This document shows, piece after piece, positions 1 through 7,540 of a stretch of DNA of 39,714 nt (positions within the stretch are counted from its first letter, which is position 1; every line of letters begins with the position of its first letter). The DNA lies in NCBI RefSeq assembly GCF_002858745.1, contig NZ_PJRO01000024.1:1-39714 (forward strand), written 5' to 3'. Source of the DNA: Mesorhizobium loti. Lineage in GTDB: Bacteria; Pseudomonadota; Alphaproteobacteria; Rhizobiales; Rhizobiaceae. The position numbers were made by a program, and so were the translations under genes. The notes under the pieces are model-generated. The model ran no database searches, had not been told where the DNA came from, and was given only the letters and a program-made list of their open reading frames with translations.

Positions 1-89
1 TCCTGAGTGAGACAGATGCTTACGATCTTCGCCGCGCATGGCTCCGCAGGCGCTAAACCCCAGATCCATTCGACTATGAAGGGCATGGC

Positions 90-896
90 ATGACCACCCG
101 CATCGACCGCCGCATGGCGAAGCTGAAGGCAGAGGGCCGGCCGGCGCTCGTCACCTATTTCATGGGCGGCGACCCCGACTATCAGACCTCGCTGTCGATC
201 ATGAAGGCGCTGCCCAAGGCCGGCAGCGACATCATCGAGCTCGGCATGCCCTTTTCCGATCCGATGGCCGACGGCCCGGCGATCCAGGCGGCTGGCCTGC
301 GCGCACTGAAGGGCGGCCAGACGCTGAAGAAGACGCTCGCCATGGCCGCCGACTTCCGCCAGGGCGACGACGACACGCCGATCGTGCTGATGGGTTATTA
401 CAACCCGATCTATGTCTATGGCGTCGACCGTTTCCTGGCCGAGGCCAAGACCTGTGGCATTGACGGGCTGATCATCGTCGACCTGCCGCCGGAGATGGAC
501 GAGGAACTGTGCATCCCGGCCTTGAAGGCCGGCATCAACTTCATCCGTCTCGCGACACCGACCACCGACGACCGGCGCCTGCCCAAGGTGCTCGAGAACA
601 CTTCGGGCTTCGTCTATTATGTGTCGACCACAGGCACGACCGGTTCGGCAGTGCCCGACACCCTAGAGGTGTCGGCCGCCATACGGCGCATCAAGCAACA
701 CACTGACTTGCCAGTCTGCGTCGGCTTCGGCATATCATCCGCCATCGATGTCGCGGCGTTTGCCGGCTTTGCCGATGGCGTGGTGGTCGGCAGCGCGGTC
801 GTCCGCGCGATCGAACGCGGTACGCAGAACGCCACGCCGCTCGAAGACGTCAGCGCCTTCGTGGCACAGTTGCGCGGCGCCACAGCGGCGGCATAG
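90..896 (+). CDS. trpA: tryptophan synthase alpha chain
   Basis: This 268-residue protein cleaves indole-3-glycerol phosphate to indole and glyceraldehyde-3-phosphate, the alpha half of the cytoplasmic TrpAB complex. The family length is matched. The segment IIELGMPFSDPMADGPAIQ carries the catalytic Glu and Asp of the TIM barrel, YYNPIY follows, and the loop YYVSTTGTTGSA and the phosphate-binding GFGIS are present. The start has an AAGGG ribosome site about 7 bases upstream. No gene can be recognised in bases 1-89; trpB would be expected just upstream, outside the window. The next gene is a convergent TetR regulator, not the accD often found after trpA in rhizobia. Confidence 0.96.
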   Translation: MTTRIDRRMAKLKAEGRPALVTYFMGGDPDYQTSLSIMKALPKAGSDIIELGMPFSDPMADGPAIQAAGLRALKGGQTLKKTLAMAADFRQGDDDTPIVLMGYYNPIYVYGVDRFLAEAKTCGIDGLIIVDLPPEMDEELCIPALKAGINFIRLATPTTDDRRLPKVLENTSGFVYYVSTTGTTGSAVPDTLEVSAAIRRIKQHTDLPVCVGFGISSAIDVAAFAGFADGVVVGSAVVRAIERGTQNATPLEDVSAFVAQLRGATAAA

Positions 897-924
897 ACAG
901 GCGCCGCCGGATGGCGCGCCATAC

Positions 925-1551
925 CTATGGCTCCCTGGCACCAGCAGCCTTGAGGGTCAGCGCGACGCTGTTGCGTGCGATGCGTTCGAGTTCCGGAAGG
1001 GCCGTGCCGGCACGGGCACGCTGGGCAAGGCTGTGCTGCAAAGCGGCGAGCATGTCGGCGACAGCATCGATGTCCGTCGAGGGCGGTAATTGGCCGGCAT
1101 CGCGCGCAGCGGCGATCCGCTGGCAGAAGCGTGCATCGGTGCGGCTGAGTGCGGCGGCCAGTTCGGCGCCTATCACCGGGTCGGCGGTCGCCTCGCCGGT
1201 GATGACGCTGAGCACGGGACAGCCGAGCGGGCGCTCGTCGCCCTCCGAATAGATGGCGACAAGGGTCGCGAAATAGCTGTCCAGCGCCTTCGGCAGCGAG
1301 GGCTCGTCGAAGAGGGCGCGGTCGCGGCGTTCGACACTGTCGCCGGCAAATTGCGCCGCAGCCCTAAGGTAGATGTCGCGCTTGCTTCCGAAGGCGGCAT
1401 AGAGGCTCGGCCGCGCCATCTTCGTCGCTTCCGACAGATGGTCGAGCGAGGTGGCGGTGTAGCCGCGACGCCGGAATTCCAGCAGCGCGGCACCAAGCGC
1501 TGCCCTGACATCATACTGGCGCGGACGCCCACGGGCAGATTTTTCAGTCAC
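925..1551 (-). CDS. TetR/AcrR family transcriptional regulator
   Basis: A 208-residue DNA-binding repressor of the TetR family. The N-terminal helix-turn-helix is clear: ALLEFRRRGYTATSLDHLSE followed by MARPSLYAAFGSKRDIYL. The C-terminal ligand domain is family-typical and its ligand cannot be read. I chose the GTG at 1551 because GGAG lies nine bases upstream; an ATG at 1596 in the same frame has no ribosome site and would run through a set of inverted repeats that look like this regulator's own operator. It is convergent with trpA and divergent from the GAPDH gene, so it may control itself and GAPDH. That target is inferred. Confidence 0.88.
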   Translation of the reverse strand: MTEKSARGRPRQYDVRAALGAALLEFRRRGYTATSLDHLSEATKMARPSLYAAFGSKRDIYLRAAAQFAGDSVERRDRALFDEPSLPKALDSYFATLVAIYSEGDERPLGCPVLSVITGEATADPVIGAELAAALSRTDARFCQRIAAARDAGQLPPSTDIDAVADMLAALQHSLAQRARAGTALPELERIARNSVALTLKAAGAREP

Positions 1552-1555
1552 GTCG

Positions 1556-1578
1556 TACCGCTCCGGTATTTTTGTACC
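1556..1578. promoter_or_regulatory. putative TetR operator (overlapping inverted repeats)
   Basis: TACCG-CTC-CGGTA (1556-1568) is a perfect inverted repeat. Its right half pairs again as GGTA-N6-TACC (1565-1578). The cluster lies 5-27 bases upstream of the GTG start of the TetR gene, where an autoregulatory operator would be expected. Binding is inferred. Confidence 0.5.
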
Positions 1579-1666
1579 AATTCGCAATAAATTCATTGCA
1601 CGTCATTTTTATGCGAAGTAGTCTAAAAATCGGCATCACGGAAAGCAACCCCTCACACGGTGACGG

Positions 1667-1687
1667 GCAGGCGCGCATTGCGCCTGC
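1667..1687. other. GC-rich hairpin upstream of the GAPDH gene
   Basis: GCAGGCGC and GCGCCTGC form a perfect 8-bp stem around the loop GCATT. It lies 45 bases before the GAPDH start, so it would be in the leader if transcription starts upstream. No T-run follows, so a simple terminator is unlikely. Its role is unknown. Confidence 0.4.
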
Positions 1688-1732
1688 AGCGGCTGGTGCT
1701 GCGCGTTCCTCACTGCGATCAAAGGACACTCG

Positions 1733-2794
1733 ATGACTGACAAACTCCGCATCGGCATCAACGGCTTCGGCCGCATCGGCCGGACCGTCCTGCGCGCCGC
1801 GATGGCGCGCGACGATATCGAGATCGTGGCGATCAACGACCTGCTGCCGGCCGACCATCTCGCCTATCTGCTCAAATATGACAGCGTGCATGGCGGCTTC
1901 AAAGGCAGCCTTTCCGCTACGGACGAGGCGCTGTCCATCGATGGGGCCACGGTCAAGGCCTTCGGCGAACGCGAACCCGGCGCGATCGCCTGGAGCGAGG
2001 CGGGCGTCGACCTGGTCATCGAGTCGACCGGCCGGTTCCTGACAAGGGCGGCTGCGGAGGGACACCTTGCTGCCGGCGCCGGCAAGGTGTTGCTTTCGGC
2101 GCCGCCCGAGGACGACACGCCGGTCTATGTGATGGGCGTCAACGCAGCCGGCTATGCCGGAGAGAGCATTGTCTCGAACGCTTCCTGCACGACCAATTGC
2201 GTGGCGCCGCTCGCCCAGGCGCTGAACGACGCTTTCGGCATCGAGGAAGCGCTGATGCTGACCGTGCATGCGACGACGGCGGGCCAGAACACGGTCGATG
2301 GCGTGGCGCGCAAGGACTGGCGCTTCGGTCGCGGCATCCTCGACAACATCATCCCGGCGACGACCGGGGCCGCGCGCATGGTCGGCAAGGTGGTGCCCGA
2401 ACTGAATGGACGCATCAACGGCATGTCGGTGCGCGTACCGGTGGCGGACGTGTCGATGATCGACCTGACCTGCCGGCTCCGGGAAAAGGTATCCTACAAA
2501 GACATCTGCGCGATGATCCGTGCCGAGGCGGCGAGCACAATGGCCGGTATCCTCGCCTACTGCGACGAACCCGTCGTCTCGACCGACATGCGCGGCAATC
2601 CGCACTCCTCGATCTTCGACGCGCTCGCCGGCATGCAGATCGAGGGGGGGCTGACCAAGCTTATTGCCTGGTACGACAACGAATGGGGTTATGCCTGCCG
2701 CTGCCTCGACCTTGCGGCGCACATCTCGCGCTCCGCGCAGCCACTCCACACGGCTTCCGGCCGGGATTCCCGACTGGCTCTGGCGGATGCCTGA
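1733..2794 (+). CDS. gap: glyceraldehyde-3-phosphate dehydrogenase (type I)
   Basis: Oxidises glyceraldehyde-3-phosphate to 1,3-bisphosphoglycerate in central carbon metabolism, in the cytoplasm. The Rossmann motif INGFGRIGR is at residues 9-17. VAIND ends in Asp36, which favours NAD over NADP. The catalytic Cys152 is in SNASCTTNC and the partner His179 in LTVHATT. WYDNEWGY near the C-terminus is the standard family signature. At 353 residues it is about 15-20 longer than usual, with the extra at the C-terminus. An AAAGGA ribosome site precedes the ATG. It stands alone beside a TetR gene, not in a gap-pgk cluster, so it may be a second, conditionally expressed copy. Confidence 0.94.
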   Translation: MTDKLRIGINGFGRIGRTVLRAAMARDDIEIVAINDLLPADHLAYLLKYDSVHGGFKGSLSATDEALSIDGATVKAFGEREPGAIAWSEAGVDLVIESTGRFLTRAAAEGHLAAGAGKVLLSAPPEDDTPVYVMGVNAAGYAGESIVSNASCTTNCVAPLAQALNDAFGIEEALMLTVHATTAGQNTVDGVARKDWRFGRGILDNIIPATTGAARMVGKVVPELNGRINGMSVRVPVADVSMIDLTCRLREKVSYKDICAMIRAEAASTMAGILAYCDEPVVSTDMRGNPHSSIFDALAGMQIEGGLTKLIAWYDNEWGYACRCLDLAAHISRSAQPLHTASGRDSRLALADA

Positions 2795-2803
2795 CCGGCG
2801 CGA

Positions 2804-3634
2804 TCAGCCATGCGCTTGCCAGAAGCGCAAGGTGGTGGCGACGATCGCTTCAGGCGCATCTTCCTGCATCAGATGTCCCGCGTTGGGGACGGCCGTGAAG
2901 GGCGCGTTCGACATGCGCCGCGCCAGTTCATGGCCATCCGCGATCGGAATCCAATTGTCGTCCTCGCCCCACAGGATGGTGACGGGACAGCGCATTTCGC
3001 CATAGCGCCCCTCCACTTCCTGGCTGTACTTGTCGTCCATCTGCGCGATCTGGCGCCAGAAGGCCTTCTGGCCGGTGTCGCCAAGCCATGGATCGAGATA
3101 GAGCCGCATCTCGTCCTCGTGCAACGGATTGGCAACCGCGTTGCCGAGATAGGCGCGCAGCATCGCCTCGTGGATGTAGGCAGGAAGATTGGCGAACACC
3201 TGCTCGTTTTGCCTGGCCGCCTGCACCAGCGGCGACCCTTGCGGACTGATCGCCACCGGATCGATCAGCACCAGCGAGCGGTATTCGAGCCCATTCAAAA
3301 GATGCGCCCGCAAGGCATTGGAGCCACCGAAATCATGCGCGACGACATCGGGATGGTCCATCTGCCAATGCTCGTAGAGCGCCGCGAACAGGCCGTTCTG
3401 GATGCCGCGGGACACGTCCGCATCCGGCTTGTCCGACTGTCCGTAGCCGAGCATGTCGAAAAAGAAGACACGGCGATCGCGTGCCAGCAACGGTGCGATG
3501 CGCCGCCATTCGACGGATGAAAAAGGCGTGCCGTGCAGAAGGACCGCGGGCGGTCCCTCGCCGATCGCGTTCCAGGCGATCGAATGGCCGTTGAAGCTGA
3601 AGCGCTCCGGCAATTCCCATGGATGGTGCGGCAT
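2804..3634 (-). CDS. alpha/beta hydrolase, haloalkane dehalogenase/epoxide hydrolase-like
   Basis: A 276-residue cytoplasmic alpha/beta-hydrolase. The oxyanion region is LLHGTPFSSVEWR (from residue 32). The nucleophile elbow is AHDFGG, so the nucleophile is Asp101 and not Ser; this points to C-halogen or epoxide bond hydrolysis rather than ester hydrolysis. WGEDDNW (around 222-228) supplies a candidate acid and NAGHLMQED supplies His254. No signal peptide is visible. An AAGGGAAA ribosome site precedes the ATG. It is convergent with GAPDH, only nine bases apart, and lies downstream of a strong palindrome. The substrate cannot be told from sequence. Confidence 0.85.
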   Translation of the reverse strand: MPHHPWELPERFSFNGHSIAWNAIGEGPPAVLLHGTPFSSVEWRRIAPLLARDRRVFFFDMLGYGQSDKPDADVSRGIQNGLFAALYEHWQMDHPDVVAHDFGGSNALRAHLLNGLEYRSLVLIDPVAISPQGSPLVQAARQNEQVFANLPAYIHEAMLRAYLGNAVANPLHEDEMRLYLDPWLGDTGQKAFWRQIAQMDDKYSQEVEGRYGEMRCPVTILWGEDDNWIPIADGHELARRMSNAPFTAVPNAGHLMQEDAPEAIVATTLRFWQAHG

Positions 3635-3666
3635 CAGGCTTTCCCTTCTTCGCCAGGGGCAAGTCA

Positions 3667-3696
3667 GTTATAAGAAATTTGCAGAATTCTTATAAC
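3667..3696. promoter_or_regulatory. 30-bp palindrome, probable operator
   Basis: GTTATAAGAA (3667-3676) and TTCTTATAAC (3687-3696) are perfect 10-bp inverted arms with a 10-base spacer, so the half-sites are two helical turns apart. It lies 33 bases upstream of the hydrolase start and overlaps TATAA-like elements on both strands. The AT-rich arms argue for a protein-binding site and against a terminator. Confidence 0.6.
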
Positions 3697-3724
3697 CGCA
3701 CGACGCGGCAGATGCTCTGCGCCA

Positions 3725-4246
3725 TCAGTCCTCCAGCAAGATCTTCTCATCGTCGGAAAGGGCGACGAAAGCCTCACGCGCCTCGGCCGGGGTGGTCTGG
3801 CCGTCGATGGCGCCTTCGACGATGTCGCGCGTCGCATGATAGGCGGCACCGCGTCGCGACTGCGGCCAGTCGATGAGGATATCGGCAGCGCCCTGCACGG
3901 ACGTCACCAGCCGGGAGGAGGCGCCCGAGATCCCCGTCCTGATGCGCACCGGAACGTCGAAGGGCAAGCCGCCATCCATGGCATCGCTGATGTCGACGGT
4001 GATTTTGGCCAGGACCTCGGCTTCCCGGGCCGCCTCGGCGAAAGCCTCGCGGGCGGCATTCGGCTGCTGCTCACCGTGCAGTACAGCCAGGCACAGCGTT
4101 CTTGCCCTGACATGGATTGCGGTGCCCTGCCGGGGCCAGCGGTTGATGAGCAGATAAGCTGCTTCGCGAGCACTGGAAACCTGATGCACCGTCCTCACGG
4201 TACCGACGATGACGGGGATCGGCCTGTCGAACCATCCTTTCTGCAT
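3725..4246 (-). CDS. tandem DUF982 domain protein
   Basis: A 173-residue protein with two copies of DUF982, a small rhizobial domain of unknown function. Copy one, about residues 5-75, has the hallmark order: PVxV strand, REAAYLLINRWP, CLAVL, then AREAFAEAAREAEVL. Copy two, about residues 92-170, repeats it more loosely: FDVPVRIRTG, QGAADILIDWP, AYHATRDIV, AREAFVALSDDEKI. Most family members have one copy. I chose the ATG at 4246 because GGGAGGAGA sits just upstream; an ATG 36 bases earlier lacks a site. No signal peptide. Function unknown. Confidence 0.8.
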   Translation of the reverse strand: MQKGWFDRPIPVIVGTVRTVHQVSSAREAAYLLINRWPRQGTAIHVRARTLCLAVLHGEQQPNAAREAFAEAAREAEVLAKITVDISDAMDGGLPFDVPVRIRTGISGASSRLVTSVQGAADILIDWPQSRRGAAYHATRDIVEGAIDGQTTPAEAREAFVALSDDEKILLED

Positions 4247-4329
4247 GAGATCTCCTCCCAACATAGCTATGATGAAGGTCAACGCAGCCGGCGCGGCTAG
4301 GTTGCATGGTTACCGGCTGCAGATAGGGT

Positions 4330-5124
4330 CTAGCCGTTGACGGCATCCAGCGATGTCTTCAACCTCTCCTGCAGTACCGAGCGCGCCTGCCACCAGTCGC
4401 GGCTTTTCACCGGCACCCGGGCCGTCATCGTCACGCTGGCGTCGCCAAGCGTTTCGACCAGGATTTCCGGCCTGGTGTTGGATGGCGAGAATTCGGTTTT
4501 CAGCGATGGCGAAATCGTCGACCGCACCGCATCGAGATCGGCGTTCCGCGGCACGTTGAACGTCATCTCCACCATGCGCGAAGGCTCGCGCGTGTAGTTG
4601 AGGATCTTGGCGTTCGACAGTTTGGAATTCGGTGCGAAGATGTAGACGCCATCGCGTGTCCGCAACTGTGAGGAAAACAAGCCGACTTCGATGACCGTGC
4701 CGACGATGCCGTCGGCATCGATGTAGTCGCCGGTGTTGAAGGGGCGCAGGAACACCAGCATGATGCCGGCGGCGATGTTCGACAGCGTGCCTTGCAAAGC
4801 GAGCGCGACAGCGAGGCCCGCAGCCCCCAGAACGGCGAGGATCGAGGCGGTCTGAACACCGAACTGCCCAAGCACCACGATGATCGTCACCGCCATGATG
4901 GCGTAGCGGACCGACTGGCCGACGATCGGCGCAATGGTCAGGTCGTGGTGCACGCTGCGTGACAGCAGCGCCGTCGCATAGCGTGAAACAAGCCGCGCGA
5001 TGAACCAGCCCGCGGCCAGCACGACAAGCGCAACGACAAGCGCCCAGAGATTGGAGATAAGCCAGGCCGTAGAGACCCCAAGGATCAGGTCGTCATTCAC
5101 AGGACTCTCCCTCGGCTGTGTCAT
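4330..5124 (-). CDS. MscS family mechanosensitive ion channel
   Basis: A 264-residue inner-membrane channel that opens under membrane tension and releases solutes on osmotic downshock. Two transmembrane helices come first (ALVVALVVLAAGWFIARLV and YAIMAVTIIVVLGQFGV). The pore helix TM3 follows, AVLGAAGLAVALALQGTLSN, rich in Gly and Ala as in MscS, then the beta domain with GDYI and GTVIEVGLFSSQLRT. The length suits the small MscS class. The ATG at 5124 lies right after AAGGGGGC; an ATG four codons earlier lacks a ribosome site. It follows the DoxX gene by 11 bases and is probably co-transcribed with it. Confidence 0.92.
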   Translation of the reverse strand: MTQPRESPVNDDLILGVSTAWLISNLWALVVALVVLAAGWFIARLVSRYATALLSRSVHHDLTIAPIVGQSVRYAIMAVTIIVVLGQFGVQTASILAVLGAAGLAVALALQGTLSNIAAGIMLVFLRPFNTGDYIDADGIVGTVIEVGLFSSQLRTRDGVYIFAPNSKLSNAKILNYTREPSRMVEMTFNVPRNADLDAVRSTISPSLKTEFSPSNTRPEILVETLGDASVTMTARVPVKSRDWWQARSVLQERLKTSLDAVNG

Positions 5125-5135
5125 GCCCCCTTCCA

Positions 5136-5594
5136 TTAAGGAAGGAGCGCCGGGAAGGTTGCATCGGTTTTGGCGATCTCGGCTGTAGGTCCCCAGACCT
5201 TGGTGCCTCGAGCGTCACGCTCCGGCCAGTTTCCATAATAGGAAATCTCTCCCGGACCGGAGCCTGCCAGCACGAAGAAACCACCGGCGAGCGCCAGGTT
5301 CTTCATCAGGACGGAAGGCTCGTTGATGTGGACCACGACGGCAGTGACCACGCACCAGGCGGCAAACAGGATGCTGATCGCGCGGATCTGGAAGCCAATT
5401 ACCAGGGCCAGCCCGCCGACAATTTCGCAGGCGGCCATCAGGTAAGTCAGGGCGGTTGGCGCGGGCAGGCCGAGGCCATCGAGATAGCTGGCCAGATCGG
5501 GAATGTGCCAGAACTTCTGCAGGCCGGAAACCAGGAACAGGAAGGCAAGCAGGCATCGCCCGATCAGCAGCGTGAAATCGTCCATCTCGTTCAT
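5136..5594 (-). CDS. DoxX family membrane protein
   Basis: A 152-residue inner-membrane protein of the DoxX family. About four hydrophobic segments are seen: LLIGRCLLAFLFLVSGLQKF, ALTYLMAACEIVGGLALVIGF, ISILFAAWCVVTAVVVH and LALAGGFFVLAGSGPG. The GLQKF and AACEIVGG patterns are typical. Members are linked to thiosulfate-quinone chemistry or oxidative stress in some bacteria, but no activity can be assigned here. The ATG at 5594 has GGAAG upstream and removes a poorly coding extension. The C-terminal tail of about 35 residues is polar. Confidence 0.87.
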   Translation of the reverse strand: MNEMDDFTLLIGRCLLAFLFLVSGLQKFWHIPDLASYLDGLGLPAPTALTYLMAACEIVGGLALVIGFQIRAISILFAAWCVVTAVVVHINEPSVLMKNLALAGGFFVLAGSGPGEISYYGNWPERDARGTKVWGPTAEIAKTDATFPALLP

Positions 5595-5873
5595 GTCGCT
5601 TCCATCCACCGACTGGCCCAGGTCTCCACGCACTGTCTATGAGGAGACACCGTATGCCGCACCGTTATTCCCCTCGCGGGCCAAACAATTTGTCTTGAGC
5701 GGCGAGTGATGCGGTATCCCTGCCCTGATCGTCTTCAAGCGAGGCTAGCGCGAGCTGGTCAGGTCGCTGCACGCGACGAAGGCGGAGTGCCTTCAAGGGC
5801 ATGGCGATCCATGCGAGGATGGCTCTGCAGCGCGTCGTCGCCCGAGCGTCCGAGACGATGCGGGTGGATAAGT
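5595..5873. other. intergenic region, no gene recognised
   Basis: This 279-base stretch lies between the DoxX start and the end of the truncated response regulator. Reading the minus strand in all frames I find no helix-turn-helix remnant that would complete the regulator. No convincing promoter or hairpin was seen. Confidence 0.5.
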
Positions 5874-6212
5874 TCATTGCCGCAAGCGGCAGCCTGCCTC
5901 AACGCCATTGTCCAGGACATTGTCGACGGCCTTCTGATCCGGCACGGTCGAGACCAGCACGATATAGGATGCCGGATATTCGCCGCGCAGCCATTTCGCC
6001 GACGTCACCGGGTCGTAGTGCGTGCAGTAAAAGTCCACCAGAAGCAAATCGGGATTGAAATCCCGGCAAGCCATCAAGCCTTCAAAGCCGTCCGCCTCAC
6101 GAATCTCGGCAAGCGGGTACGCCTTCCTGGCAAGGTCATGCAGCGCGGTGCGGAACAGATGCTGGCCGTCGGCGACCAGAATCCTGGAGGGCAAGCTGTT
6201 CTCGGTTTCCAA
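5874..6212 (-). pseudogene. truncated response regulator (receiver domain only)
   Basis: A 112-residue open frame that is the N-terminal part of a response regulator. RILVADGQHLFRTALHDLAR holds the acidic pocket, LLLVDFYC the phospho-acceptor Asp, and IVLVST the switch Ser/Thr. It stops with GVEAGCRLRQ, just where the conserved Lys and then the LuxR helix-turn-helix should come. It is clearly paralogous to the intact 207-residue regulator at 11331-11954: both share VADGQ, NPDL, WLRGE and the YDPV segment. No continuation is found in other frames downstream. It is probably decayed, though a single-domain receiver cannot be excluded. Confidence 0.65.
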
Positions 6213-6464
6213 TGCCCTCTCCCTTCGACGGCCTTCAGTTCCATGTCATGCGTACCCGTTCCCGGCCCGATCTCAAAAGAAGTTGTGCCAGGATCAGTAC
6301 CCCGAGCACATGCGTACTAGTGCATTCTCGGTTTCGCTCGACCTGCGCCCGGCGCAGTCGCCCATCCGCCGCAGCCGACTTTTTTGGAACGGCCGTCCCG
6401 GCAAACGGTTTCCTGGAAGCTGATGGTCTTCTCCATCGGCGTTCAAGGCTTACGGGAGACAATC
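6213..6464. other. divergent intergenic region with one promoter
   Basis: No gene is seen here. The stretch separates the minus-strand receiver remnant from the plus-strand small membrane gene. It holds the GGAAC-N18-TT promoter at 6386-6410. Open frames running through it are out of phase with normal codon use and look spurious. Confidence 0.5.
6386..6410 (+). promoter_or_regulatory. EcfG/RpoE2-type general stress promoter
   Basis: GGAAC at 6386-6390, an 18-base spacer, then TT at 6409-6410 match the rhizobial RpoE2/EcfG consensus exactly. A T-run (TTTTTT) precedes the GGAAC. Transcription would start near 6418, leaving a leader of about 47 bases before the 25-residue gene. Confidence 0.65.
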
Positions 6465-6542
6465 ATGGGTCGCGGAATTCTACTCTGGCTGCTCGGCGTG
6501 CCGATTCCGATCATCATCCTTCTAGCCCTCTTCGTGCGATAG
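6465..6542 (+). CDS. 25-residue hydrophobic membrane peptide
   Basis: A very small gene: ATG at 6465, TAG at 6540-6542, 25 residues. It begins MGRGILLWLLGVPIPI and continues as a hydrophobic run ending LFVR, so a single membrane helix is predicted. GGGAG lies upstream as a ribosome site. Its stop codon overlaps the AGGAGG ribosome site of the next gene, which implies translational coupling. The promoter at 6386 suggests general stress control. Similar Gly-Ile-Leu-Pro peptides occur in rhizobia, to my knowledge without known function. Confidence 0.7.
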   Translation: MGRGILLWLLGVPIPIIILLALFVR

Positions 6543-6551
6543 GAGGACATC

Positions 6552-7475
6552 ATGACCATTCTGACCACGGACGTTCCGGCTTCCGACGTCGCGGTTGCAA
6601 CCGAGGCGTCGTCTTCCGCCGTCAGCTGGGGCCCCATCGTTGCCGGCGCGCTAGCCGCTTCGACCCTCACTTTGATCCTGATGCTGCTCGGTTCGGGTCT
6701 CGGCCTGACCATGGTTTCACCATGGTCGAACGAGAGCGCCAGCGTGACGACCTTCGCGGTGTCGACCGCGATCTGGCTGGTCGTCGTGCAGTGGCTCTCA
6801 GCCGGGCTAGGCGGCTACCTGACCGGACGCCTGCGCGCGAAATGGGTCGGCATCCACACCGACGAAACCTTCTTCCGCGACACCGCGCACGGCTTCATGG
6901 CGTGGGCGCTGGCGACGTTGCTGGTAGTGTTCGTGCTAGGCGCGGCAGTTTCCTCGGCCATCGGCACCGGGGTGCAGGCTTTATCAACCGTGGCCTCGGG
7001 CGCGGCAGTTGGCGCTTCCGCGGGTGCTGCATCGACCACCTCAGCCGATAGCGGCGCCACGTCCTATTTCGTGGACGCCTTGTTCCGCCCTTCGGATGCT
7101 TCACGCCCTGCCGCACCCGGAGCCGAGGGGGATGCGGTGGCGGCGGCGCAGGCCTCCCGTATTCTTGTCGCCGGCGCGGCGGCAGGCGCAATCTCCGCAG
7201 AGGACAAGACCTATCTCGGCCAGCTCGTTGCTGCCCGCACCGGCCTTTCTGAAACCGATGCAACAGCGCGTGTCACCGCCATGCTGGCAAAGCTGGAGCA
7301 GACCAAGGTCAGCGCGCAGCAAGCCGCCGACACGGCACGCAAGGCCGGCGCGACTTTCGCCCTGATCGGTGCCCTGTCGCTGGCGCTCGGCGCCTTCATT
7401 GCCAGTGCAGCTGCGGCACTCGGCGGCAGACAGCGCGACGATGAGGAGGCCGCCTATCTGGTGACATCCCGATAG
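6552..7475 (+). CDS. multi-spanning membrane protein ('PhnA-like' in rhizobial annotations)
   Basis: A 307-residue inner-membrane protein. Hydrophobic segments lie near residues 25-55 (WGPIVAGALAASTLTLILML), 68-90, 115-140 and 265-290 (FALIGALSLALGAFIASAAA). A long Ala-rich, mostly soluble region of about 120 residues lies between the third and last segments. Relatives in rhizobia are often labelled PhnA-like, but I see nothing that ties it to phosphonate metabolism. AGGAGG precedes the ATG and overlaps the stop of the 25-residue gene, so the two should be made together, probably under EcfG control. Function unknown. Confidence 0.75.
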   Translation: MTILTTDVPASDVAVATEASSSAVSWGPIVAGALAASTLTLILMLLGSGLGLTMVSPWSNESASVTTFAVSTAIWLVVVQWLSAGLGGYLTGRLRAKWVGIHTDETFFRDTAHGFMAWALATLLVVFVLGAAVSSAIGTGVQALSTVASGAAVGASAGAASTTSADSGATSYFVDALFRPSDASRPAAPGAEGDAVAAAQASRILVAGAAAGAISAEDKTYLGQLVAARTGLSETDATARVTAMLAKLEQTKVSAQQAADTARKAGATFALIGALSLALGAFIASAAAALGGRQRDDEEAAYLVTSR

Positions 7476-7540
7476 GTCGTCGCGCGGGCCTCGGCTTGAA
7501 CGCCGGGGCCCCCTGTTTTCTCATGACGCTGGGATCCTGA

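Noticed and set aside
1..89. The possible end of trpB.
   Set aside because: Too short to recognise; no conserved trpB C-terminal sequence could be read.
1544..2749. A 401-codon minus-strand frame opposite GAPDH.
   Set aside because: It is a His/Arg/Asp-rich shadow of the GAPDH gene.
5706..6320. A 204-codon plus-strand frame.
   Set aside because: It is antisense to the receiver-domain remnant and has no domain.
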